This document shows, in pieces, positions 10,079 to 19,545 of a DNA stretch of 64,000 nucleotides. Source of the stretch: Torymus aiolomorphi (Eukaryota; Arthropoda; Insecta; Hymenoptera; Torymidae); the NCBI GenBank assembly GCA_036365515.1, contig CM070875.1, positions 103,017,628 through 103,081,627 on the forward strand, given 5' to 3'. The position numbers and the translations under genes were made by a program. Position 1 is the stretch's first letter. Every line of letters begins with the position of its first letter. Below the pieces are notes generated by a model. That model did no database searches. It saw nothing but the letters and a program-made list of their open reading frames with translations, and was not told the DNA's origin.

Positions 10079-12901
10079 AACAGAGAAAATTATAAACAAT
10101 GAAATAATAGTTGATACAGTAAGTAAACTTAACAAACTTCTGAATATTGAAAAAGAACTCATTGTATGCATAAATATAAGAAGCATGAACCACAACTATA
10201 ATAAATTACTAATATTCTTAAAGAGCCTTACAGTAAAACCATGTATTATAATTTGCACTGAAACTTAGAATATGGATCATCATGAATACTTCAATATAAA
10301 TGGATACAAAATATTTTACAATAATAGCAGAATAAATCAGAATGGTGGGGTCGTTATGTACATAGACAATAAATTAATTGAAACAACTGAAATAACTGAA
10401 ATAAACAAACTTAAAATAATAAATTCAACAATAATAATGGACAATAACAAACAAATACTAATATCAGCATTATACAGATGTCATAGCTTAAAGAAAACAG
10501 AATTTATAATATATTTCAAAGAACTGTTGATAATGAACAAAAATTTTAAAAATAACTTAATAATCGGTGACTTTAACATAGACATAAACAGTAATGAAAT
10601 AATAGACTAAGAGTTTTTACAGATCCTATTAGAAAATGGATATCACCCAGGATTCAATCAAATAACTAGGCCAGCAAACAGTGACATTGGTAAAGGAACT
10701 TGCATAGACAATATTTACTTAAAACTTGATAAAATTGCGCACAAAAGTTATACGATAACAATACCTTTTAATGATCATTACCCGATATTAATGTCTATAA
10801 AGAAGATAAAAAAAAATGATAACAAAACCAATTACAAAACAATGAATTATAACAAATTAAAAACTATAAGTAATAACATTAACTGGGGAGATATCTCCAT
10901 AACCACAGATCCAAACAATGCACTAGATCAGCTGATACTCAAAATTAAAAAATGCATATATGAATCTGAATCCACTAATAACAATAAAAAAATAAAATCT
11001 ACACCCAGAAAATGCTGGATAACCAAAGCCATAATTACATCATGTGAAATGAAAGAAAAATTATACAACATATGGAAAAAAGACCCACAAAATACATCAA
11101 AAAACGATACTTACAAGAATTATGTAAAAATATTAAACCAAACTATAAACGAAGCAAAAAATGGCTATGATAAAAAACAAATAGAAAAGAACCAAAATAA
11201 CCAAAAGAATCATTGAAAGATAATTAATAAAAAACTTGGAAAAGAAACCAATACTAGTAATAACATAAACTACCTAAAAAATAACAATATAAAAATCACT
11301 AACTCAACTCAAATAGCAGAAAAGATGAATGAATACTTTTGTAATATAGGAAGAAGAATGAGTGAGAAGATAGTAACTACTCAAAATGAAAATTTACAAA
11401 TGCCACCCATGAATCACAAAACCATGTATCTATTCCCAACTAACCAAATTGAAATGAATGACATTATCACAAGTTTAAAGAACAAAAAAGGAAGTATAGA
11501 TGAAATAGATGCATAAGTTATAAAAACACTAAAACAACACTTCAGCAAACCACTTGTAGACATCTACAACACATGCATAGAACATGGTGTCTGGTCACAT
11601 GCACTAAAAATAGCTGAAGTCATTCCGATATACAAAGGAAAAGAAAAACATTTACCAAACAACTATAGACCAATATCGCTTATCTCCAATATCGCAAAAA
11701 TATTTGAAAAATTATTACACAAACGGTTACTAAGCTTTCTAGATAAAAACAAAATTATATCACAGAAACAATTCGGCTTCAGAAAAAATAAAAGTACTAA
11801 AGATGCACTTAATGCTCTAACAAGCTTAATATACAATCAAATAGATCAAAGTGAACCTATGGCAGCCACCTTTCTTGATTTTGCCAAGGCATTTGACACA
11901 GTAGATCATAAGATAGTTCTCAATAAACTATACAACTATGGAATAAGAGGTAAAGTTTACAAACTACTAAAAAGCTACTTAGATAACAGAAAACAAAGAG
12001 TAAAAGTAAACAATTCAAATAGCACATTCGATAAATACAAATGGGAGTCCCCCAAGGAAAAATATTAGGACCATTATTATTTATTATCTACATAAATGAC
12101 ATGTTTCAAACTATACCAGAACTTTCAATATTGGCTTTTGCTGATGACACTGCAATAATTGTAAAAGGAAAATCATGGCTAGAAATAGAAATAAAAATGA
12201 ACCTATACCTCAATAAAGTACCTAACTGGTTGGCTCTAAACAAACTATCCTTAAACATTGATAAAACAGTTTACATGGAATTTGGAAGTACACGAAGCAG
12301 CACTCCGGGAAATTTAAATATCTGTATACAAGGAAAATAAATAACAAGAGTTGACAGTACCAAATACCTAGGAATAACCATTGATAGTAACATGAGATGG
12401 GAAAACCACATCACAAATATTTACAATAAATCAAAATATTTAATCTTTATTTTTTATAAACTAACTAAAATACTATCGCAACAAAATCTAAGGATGCTCT
12501 ATTACGCTCTTTTTCATAGTATCATGTCTTATGGCATAATTGCATGGGGAGGAGCATACATAAACATAACTAGAACTCTTCAAACTTTACAGTACAGAAT
12601 TCTCAAAATAATAAACAAAAGTAACTTTTTAAATGAAAAACAGCCACTAAATTTAGATCAATAATTCACTTTCGAATCTCTATTATATCATTACGAAGAT
12701 TTAAAAGAAAACTTTATAAATTCAAATAGCATCACGAGAAAGAAATGCATCATAGTTCCAAAATAAAACAAAAGAATAAGTAACAAGATCAGTTATTTAA
12801 GGGCCATTACTTGTTATAACAGTCTGCCTAACAATCTCAAAACACTAACAAACAAAAACAACAGAAAAATTAAACTCAGAGAATGGATAAAAATAAACTA
12901 A
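10071..12901 (+). pseudogene. LINE-2 ORF2, endonuclease and reverse transcriptase
   Basis: Endonuclease blocks are CINIRSMNHNYNKL, IIICTET, GGVVMYIDNK, IIGDFNIDI and GTCIDNIY; the SDH motif reads NDH (near 10773). RT blocks are NNYRPISLISNIAKIFEK, QFGFRKNKST, FLDFAKAFDTVDH (motif A Asp kept), GVPQGKILGPLLFIIYINDM and FADDT near 12138. The frame is broken by stops at 10266, 10608, 11214, 11514, 12338 and 12662 and by frameshifts, including one near 12030. It ends at TAA 12899-12901, inside the start of ORF3. Two of the stops (10266 and 11214) lie where Trp is expected. Confidence 0.87.
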
Positions 12902-13777
12902 GATCAACAAGTTATAAACACACAGCAACAGAAGAAATTAGAATAGACTGCAATAAAATCAGAACAATCTTGCATGAAGTAAATTACACTACAAAGGGCT
13001 GTGCCCTAACATTACAATATAAAGGAAGGAAAACAACCGTCAAGTATAACTGTCTAACATCGGAAGTCCATGCGGATAAGACTATGCTTGACGCATTATT
13101 ATTAGATACTAGAACATACATCTGTTCGATAACCAAATGCATACGATACCAATTTCACTTACACCAACGAATGACAAATTATAACTTCACGAAATTAAAA
13201 AAATTCAATAATGATAGATACTTGCAAAGTATAAACATAATCGCAGACAGCATAATCCAGTTATTTACTATAGAAACGGAAGAAAAAATTAAACAACCAA
13301 AAAAAGTATATTCTTTTATAAGGAAATTTACTAAGTGGCCCAACTCGAACAGTAATCCGCAAACAATAACATATAACGAAAATTGTCCTTATTGCCATGA
13401 TCCTAAAACATGTGGAATTAAGCATATCCATTTCTTAAAAAGCACTGATACAACTTAAAATCAAGAAAAAAATAAAAAAACCCACCAAAATTGAACATAA
13501 TGGAATAGAAGAAATATATGATATGATTGACAATATAGCCAATGAAAATAGCATTACATTACTACAAAAACCAGTACCAACAGAACCAGGAAACAAAACA
13601 ACTACAAACAACATCCGTATGACATATGGTGATATTAACTACCTAGGATCTAACAAAGCACTTTCTTATTTTGATAGAGGAATCAGAGGCAAGCAAACTT
13701 TTACTAATTCAATGTACCCACTAGATGCACAACCAAAACACAAGGATGTAGATGAAATAGTCTTCACATCAAACTGA
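12883..13777 (+). CDS. LINE-2 ORF3, unknown protein with a Cys/His cluster
   Basis: An ATG at 12883 overlaps the last codons of ORF2 (stop 12899-12901), mirroring the ORF1/ORF2 overlap in the same element. The frame runs 191 codons to 13458. After a probable frameshift near 13450 it continues in another frame through 13523-13777 (at least 84 codons), giving an original protein of roughly 300 residues. It is Lys/Asn/Thr-rich and has a candidate metal site, CPYCHDPKTCGIKHIH, near residues 166-181. I recognise no domain. LINE-1 lacks it. It could be a native third ORF, a captured host gene or a fragment of another element. Confidence 0.5.
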
Positions 13778-14177
13778 AAATGCGATTCGAGTAACCAACA
13801 CAGGGACATGTTCCCTCACTATAGGGTCACTTGTGCAGTTGGGCTTACATGCCCAGCTCGACTCAACAAACATGAAAGGATAATTTATGCAAGAAACAAG
13901 AATGCAACAACAGAAACACCTACAACTGCGAGATCTATGCTAATAAGATATTGGTGAGAGTGCTAGTGACATAGTTTTATTTTTAGTTAAAATTTGTTTC
14001 TCCCTGTAGCCAAGTTACAGGAGAGTAAACAAATACGCTCTAAAAGAAATTTATTAGATTATAAGTTTAGATTGTAAGTTTATTATATATAGCAGACCAG
14101 CATACAGGAAGTGACTTCCTCTGCTGGACTACTTTTGTAATGTAATTTTGTATTACTCTGGTTAATAAAAAAAAAAA
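13778..14177 (+). other. LINE-2 3' UTR and poly(A)
   Basis: A region of about 390 bp closes with TGTAATTTTGTATTACTCTGG and a run of A's. Near 13831-13876 one frame reads TCAVGLTCPARLNKHER, which has the look of a degraded C2H2 finger such as some LINE C-termini carry. It is not in frame with either part of ORF3 as read here. Confidence 0.55.
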
Positions 14178-14712
14178 AATTGAATTTGTCAATTCAATAA
14201 TTCCAAACGGCCTTCCGCCACATAAACTGATTTTGAAGATAGGTGCTATTATAAATTTGGACAATGGTGTCTGTAATGGAACGAGATTAATTGTCAGATA
14301 TTTAAGTGAATATGTAATTAAAGCAGAGATAATTACTGGAAATAAAGCTGGTATTATAGTTTCAATACCACGAATAGATTTGAGCTTTTCAAAAGAAGAA
14401 ATTCCATTTAATAGGATCAGAAGGCAATGTCCTATAAGGCTGGGATTTTCAATGACTATTAATAAATTACAGAGACAATCATTTCAAAATATTGGAATTT
14501 ATTTACCGTCGTCAGTATTTAGCAATGGGCAAGTGTATGTTGCATTATCCCGAGTAACTTTAAAAAATAATTTAAAAATTCTTTTTATTGAAGAATCAGT
14601 ATACAATGAACATAAAAAGGACAAAGCAGATTTTTTAAGAAAAAACGGAAATGAAATGGCAAATATTTATACTAAAAATAGAGTCTACGAAGAAATATTT
14701 TATAACGTCTAA
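14178..14712 (+). pseudogene. Helitron PIF1-type helicase, C-terminal part
   Basis: The frame resumes exactly where the 5013-5463 piece broke off: EFVNSIIPNGLPPHKL, LKIGAIINL, VCNGTRLIVRYL, IIVSIPRI, PIRLGFSMTINKLQ and GQVYVALSRV. These are the C-terminal helicase motifs of Helitron PIF1-type proteins, including the NGTRL and YVALSR blocks. The frame is uninterrupted from the junction to TAA at 14710-14712. The AATT at 14178-14181 repeats that at 5460-5463, so the two LINEs were inserted into one helicase gene. Confidence 0.88.
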
Positions 14713-14739
14713 CGTTTTATTTATATGTTTCAATTTTTA

Positions 14740-15860
14740 AAATAATAATAAAACGTAATATCAAGTAGTATTATAAACAGCAGCAACTACACATGGAAAC
14801 GTGTAAGTAGCGCATAAAAATTAGATACGCAAAATTTCATTTTATTCTTATATTCAAAAAATAAGAATAAAAAATATTCTTTACAAATTTATTACAAATG
14901 TGTACATATTACTATAAATTGCAGTAACTTCACGCAAAAATAAGTAAGTAGCCCATAAAATAATTGATTATTATTAGTATATTTAATAAGGTAAATTTAA
15001 AGATGAAAATGAAAACAAAAATCAGTAATGATAACGAATTTGAATAATAGCCCTATCAAAAAAAAATCAGCTGATAAATCAGATGATTTGTCAGATGGTT
15101 TATCAGCTGATTTCTCATGTCAAAATGTCACCTGAGATTCTGCCCGGTTGCTGCCAAAAGCTTACGTACATAAAAAATCAGCTTCTTCAGTATTGGAAAT
15201 TGCCTGTCAGGATCTTTTACCCCCAGATGAGTTCAAAAATGCATGTTTGGAAGCATTTTGCACAAATTTTCAAATTTTACAAATTTTGTTCATGAGATAT
15301 CAGCTGAAAAATCAACTGAAAGTCAGGTGATTTCTCGGTGATACCTTAGGTAATTGTTCATCTGATTTGTCAGCTGATTTATCAGCTGATATCTCATGTA
15401 CAAAATTTTTTAAAATAAAAAAAATGCAAAATGCTTCCAAACGTGTATTTTTGAACTCATCTGTGGTGTAAAACATCCTGACAAGCAATTTCCAATGCTG
15501 AAGAAGTTAATCTTCAATTTACGTAAGTTTTTGGCAACATCCGGGCAGAATTTCAGGTGACATTTTGGCATGATAAATCAGCTTATAAATCATCTGATGA
15601 ATCATCTGATTTTTTTTGGTAGGTAGAAAGTAAAATTGCAGCAACTACACGCAAATATGAGTAAGTAGCACCTAAAATAATTGGTTATTATTAATATAAT
15701 TAATAAGATACATTCAAAAATAAAAATAAAAATAAAAATCCGTTATGATAACGAATTTTAATAATAGATAGTAAAATTGTAGCAATTACACGCAAAAGCG
15801 AGTAAGTAGCACATATAATAATTGGTTATTATACAAATATTTAATGAAGTATATCAAAAT
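14740..15860 (+). repeat. About 142-bp tandem repeat, four copies, downstream of the Helitron helicase
   Basis: The core GCAGCAACTACACGCAAA...GTAAGTAGC recurs near 14780, 14921, 15639 and 15780. Spacing is about 140 bp once the 573-bp foldback at 15051-15623 is removed. Each copy is followed by ATAATTGATTATT-like sequence and a GATAACGAATTT block. Position right after the helicase stop suggests the 3' part of the Helitron, but I could not identify a certain CTRR terminus. Confidence 0.7.
15051..15623. mobile_element. 573-bp foldback element with arms of about 270 bp
   Basis: The two halves are inverted copies of each other: CAAAATGTCACCTGA and TTCTGCCCGG on the left mirror the complements of TCAGGTGACATTTTGG and CCGGGCAGAA on the right. 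Ends begin CCCTATCAAAAA and, on the complement, CCTACCAAAAA. TAG flanks both sides (15048-15050 and 15624-15626). It sits inside the 142-bp tandem repeat, whose continuity is restored by removing it. Many ATCAGCTGAT and ATCAGATGAT words give further sub-palindromes. No coding region. The 3-bp duplication hints at a cut-and-paste transposase but does not identify the superfamily. Confidence 0.8.
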
Positions 15861-16019
15861 AATATATTTAATAAGTGTATAATAGGTACATCTAAAGTAT
15901 ATTCATTGCTTAAAGAATTAAAAAAAATTTTAATGTGAGCTATATGATAGTCTCAATTCTGTATAAACGCAGAGAGCAATTTTTTGAGATAAACAAACAA
16001 TTATACTGAATACGATTAC
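15861..16019. other. AT-rich linker, nothing recognised
   Basis: Sequence between the 142-bp repeats and the TTAACCC-rich tract; no motif or reading frame is supportable. Confidence 0.5.
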
Positions 16020-16250
16020 TCATCATTCATTTAAGTTTTTGTTACTTAACCCTTTAATTAACTCGTTACTTAGCACATACTTTAATTCGTCATTTTAACC
16101 ATTTTTAAAACCCTTTTGAACCCTTTTTAACCCTTCTTAACCCTTTACTTAATTATATACTTAACCCTTTTTAATCCTTTACTTAACCGTTTACTTAACC
16201 GTTTATTTAAATGAACTTTTACTTAAATGAACCCTTTATATAAATGAACT
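16020..16250 (+). repeat. Degenerate CTTAACCCTTT-rich tract
   Basis: The words CTTAACC, TTTAACCC and TTACTTAACCG recur irregularly about every 10-20 bases, with ACTTAAATGAAC variants at the end. The spacing is too irregular for a simple satellite. The AACCC content is reminiscent of telomere-like repeats, but the motif does not match the insect TTAGG repeat. Confidence 0.6.
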
Positions 16251-16359
16251 ACGGGGTAAAGATGGGCGGCCAGATGGACGGACATTTTGGCTGTTTAATA
16301 TTTTAATATATAGTAGATTATTATAAAATATAAATGTCTCTTGGATCAGCCACGCTCGG

Positions 16360-17105
16360 TGTGTCCCACTCTCCCCTATTCTGAGAAGTAACTCAATTGC
16401 TGCCACCCGTCTGCGAAACTCCGCCTTTTTTACATGGAGCTTTTATCTACAGGCTACTGAGGGCTCAGATATTTTTTTAACACCCCTGCCGCTGGTCTGC
16501 GTCACTCCTCATCTTCTACGTCGAGTTATCGCATCCTCAACTTGTTTATGGGGATTAGATGTTTTTTATAAGTAACCGTTTTACTGCTGGTTGCCTACGT
16601 AACTTCGTCCTTTCTTACGTGAAGCTCGTATCCATAGGTTATTTAGTGTTTTCATATTTTTCCTAAGGATCTCGCTTGCTGCCGTCAGTCTGCGCAGATC
16701 CTCACCTTCTACGTGGAGCTGGAATCGTCAGGGTATTTAGTTTTTGGATTATTTAACGGGCCTGCTTCCCGCTTGCCTACGTGCCTCTGTTTCTACTATG
16801 TGGAGGTCGCATTGGCAGGCTATTTAAAGTTTCGACATTTTTAATAAGGGACCCACTTGCTTCCGACCGTCTGCGTAACTCCTCACCTTCAATGTGGAGC
16901 GCGCATCCCCGTATTTTCTCGAGTTTAGATATTTTTAACAAGGAACTCGCTTGCCACCGCACTTCAGCGTAATTCTGCTCCTTGTACACGGAGTTCGCAT
17001 CCTGAGGCTGTTTATGTGCTTTCGACATTTTTTATAAGGAACCATCTTGCCGGGGCTTGACTGCTTAACACCAACCCTTCTACGCGGTACTTGCATATCC
17101 GGACC
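16360..17105 (+). repeat. 93-bp minisatellite, block 1 (about 8 copies)
   Basis: Monomers of about 88-100 bp recur, judged from the landmark (A)GATATTTTT or its variants near 16468, 16556, 16650, 16743, 16834, 16925 and 17025. Each monomer has a GC-rich half (CTGCGTAACTCCTCACCTTC, ACGTGGAGC, GCATCC) and an AT-rich half (CTATTTAGGG, TAGATATTTTT, AATAAGGAACTCGCTTGCC). Monomers alternate between subtypes. The same array continues at 19546 after the Penelope-like element. Confidence 0.88.
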
Positions 17106-17106
17106 A

Positions 17107-18867
17107 TTTATATATAATAGAGAACTAGCAAATAATTCATACGAAAATAAAAAATTAAAAATAGATCTTAAAAAAACAAGAAAATTTCTAAAACAGAACT
17201 CAGACTTTCTAATAACTAGAGCTGATAAAGGGAATGCTACAGTGATAATTAAAAAATCATGTTACGTAGAAAAAACCGATATGTTATTTAACGATCAAAA
17301 ATATTATGAAAAAATAAAATCAAACCCTTTATCAAGCCTAGAAAGGAAAACAAATGATATAGTGAAATGGCTCAATAAAATGGATTTTAGTGGTACTAAA
17401 AAACAACTACTCCCGGTCCTTCAAAAATTCAGTATATCAAAAGCATATGGTCTTATTAAAATACATAAAGCAGATTTTCCAGTCAGACCCATAATATCCA
17501 CAGTGAACTCACCTACTTACTACGTTTCAAAATTTTTTGCTCAATTCCTACAAAATAATTTAAAACCCCCGGCATCACATATAGATAATAGTTTAAAGCT
17601 AAAAGAAAAACTTGAAAATATCAAAATACCATATAATTATGAAATAGTGAGTTTTGATGTCGTAAGTCTTTTTACAAATGTTCCTGAATACCTAGTATAC
17701 GAAGCGATAGAAAGAAGGTGGCATCAAATACACAATAGAATAAATATGACCTGTACCGAATTTCTTAAAGTAATTAAATTCATCCTAAATAATAATTATT
17801 TTCAATTTAATGGCAATTTTTATAGACAAACATTCGGATCCGCTATGGGAAATCCGTTAAGCCCTATATTATCTAACATAGTTATGGAAGATTTAGAAAA
17901 CTCATGTATCAATAAACTTCAAGAAAAACCGCTATTTTATTACCGTTATGTGGATGATATTGTTCTTTGTATACCGAAAAATAATATACGCGATACGTTA
18001 CAAATTTTCAACTCTCATGACACAAACTTACAATTCACTGTTGAACATTCTGAAAATAATAGTATCAGTTTTTTGGACATAAAAATTATAATAAACGATA
18101 AAAGTAATATAATAACTAATTGGTATCGAAAACCTACCTTTTCAGGAAGATATCTCAATTTTAATTCGTATCACCCGACAAGTAACAAAATAGCTATCAT
18201 ATACTGTCTCCTTGATAGAGCAATAAAATTATCGCACAATAGATTTCACAAAGGAAATACAGAATTTATCAAATATGTTTAAAAAAACAATAATTATCCA
18301 CATAATTTAGTTGATTTTCACATAAAGAAACGCTTAAAAATGCTACAAAGTTCAGATAACAGCTCCAAACAACAAAAAACCTACGATGGGATTATATGTT
18401 TACCGTTTGTTAATGAGTTAGAATGTTTTACGAAAAATTTTTTTAAAAAACTTAATATTAATGTTGTGTTTAGTACCATAAATAAACTAAATAATGTAAT
18501 AGTATTAGGAAAAGATAAAGAAGAAAAATACAATAAAAACAATGTGGTGTATAAAATCAATTGTAAAAATTGCGAAGCAACGTATGTGGGACAAACAGGT
18601 AGACGATTAAATGTACGAATAAAAGAGCATAGAAAAAAATATCTTGATAAAGATGATAAATCTTCCTTATTTGCGCACACTGAAAATAACAATCATACAA
18701 TAGATTTTGACAATATTAAAATCTTAGATACAGAAATTAATAACGGAAAAAGACTTTTTTCAGAAGCATTCTTCATTCATCAACAAAAAGATTATATAAA
18801 CAAACAATTTGAAATCAATAAACTAGCGAAAGAATATAATATATTAATTAATAACTACGAAATTTAG
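17107..18867 (+). pseudogene. PLE reverse transcriptase-endonuclease, one in-frame stop
   Basis: One frame runs from the minisatellite border to 18867 with a single TAA at 18280-18282. RT blocks are FLITRADKGNATVII, AYGLIKIHK, RPIISTVNSPTYYVSKF, SFDVVSLFTNVP (motif A Asp), GSAMGNPLSPILSNI, YRYVDDI (near 17941) and ISFLDI. After the stop come VVYKINCKNCEATYVGQTGRR and RIKEHRK (about 18547-18636), the GIY-YIG-like core with an upstream Cys pair as in Penelope endonucleases. An ATG at 17047 lies within minisatellite sequence and is not the native start. The stop follows EFIKYV, where a single substitution could explain it. In the family, RT and endonuclease act together in target-primed integration. 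Confidence 0.9.
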
Positions 18868-19390
18868 CTTAATATAACTCTTACTATGTATTAAAAGTTT
18901 GTAAAGCCGAACGTGGTATATTAGGAGAGCACGTTGAATGAGAATATAATATCCACCACAATATTCGTGTATGTTTTGAGTACCATGTCATTGGGATGAC
19001 TTACACTATGACGTGCTCCCCTGATACCTCGCCTCGGCTCCGAATCGTTCAACGCTATCCCCACTTGTCTCACATCGTTTTATATACTTTTATATATACA
19101 CACACAATTACAGTAGATTAGTATATATAGACCGTTTGCCGAAAATTTAAGCATTGACGAAACGGACAGTCGCCCGTTATTATTACAGCTTGACGTAATG
19201 TAAGTGTACTTTGTTATACATAATTTGTTTAGAGTTGCGAATTGTGACTTATTAATTTTTAAGTGATTAGTGTTTAATAAATATGTAATTATTTTGAATT
19301 GGAATTGTAAAAACTACGTTTTGTTGTGTTAAAATTTGTAAGTTCAACATACTGTATATATTTATTATGTAAATGGTTTTTGTTAAATAT
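18868..19390 (+). other. PLE 3' untranslated region
   Basis: AT-rich sequence follows the PLE coding frame. It includes GC-richer segments near 18905-18940 and 19000-19070 with complementary words (GAGCACGTTGA, then GACGTGCTCCCC), so it can form a long-range stem. No reading frame of note. Confidence 0.55.
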
Positions 19391-19464
19391 AGCACCTGAA
19401 GAGGGACACGAAAAAAGTGTCCGAAACGTCGGTTAAAAATAAATGGTGTCCATTTATTTAAACC
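19391..19464 (+). ncRNA. Hammerhead-ribozyme-like motif in the PLE 3' region
   Basis: CTGAAGA (19396-19402) matches the hammerhead CUGANGA box. A 6-bp stem GGACAC/GTGTCC with an A-rich loop follows, then GAAA (19423-19426), then CG and TC (19427-19430), the place of the UH cleavage site. Stem III would be only A-U plus C-G and without a loop, which fits a dimeric form; PLEs are known to carry minimal hammerheads. Stem I pairing is weak here, and a strong hairpin (19431-19464) follows directly. The core is seen; activity is inference. Confidence 0.5.
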
Positions 19465-19545
19465 TTTCCTGGTAGACAATTGGCCATTAGACTAAAGATA
19501 CACAATTATGATTCACACTCTACCATAAGCGTCTTTACCAACCAA

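Larger units (their letters stand above)
9866..14177 (+). mobile_element. LINE-2: 5'-truncated sister element of LINE-1 with an extra ORF
   Basis: It begins immediately after the LINE-1 poly(A), inside the C-terminal part of ORF1, and runs through ORF2 to its own poly(A) at about 14166-14177, next to the resuming Helitron helicase. ORF2 is homologous to that of LINE-1 over its whole length but clearly diverged. Unlike LINE-1 it has about 900 bp of extra coding sequence between ORF2 and the 3' UTR. Direct adjacency to the LINE-1 tail suggests insertion at a tail or a template-switch event. Confidence 0.85.
17106..19545 (+). mobile_element. Penelope-like element (PLE) with RT and GIY-YIG domains, 5'-truncated
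   Basis: The element interrupts the 93-bp minisatellite. It has a reverse transcriptase of the Penelope type, a GIY-YIG endonuclease-like domain downstream, and an untranslated 3' region of about 680 bp with a ribozyme-like motif. The N-terminal part normally preceding the RT is missing, so the copy is 5'-truncated at the minisatellite border. Exact borders are uncertain by some 20 bp because no target duplication could be fixed. Confidence 0.87.

Noticed and set aside
16777..17028. Small open frames in the 93-bp minisatellite
   Set aside because: They are composed of tandem-repeat sequence and change with each monomer.
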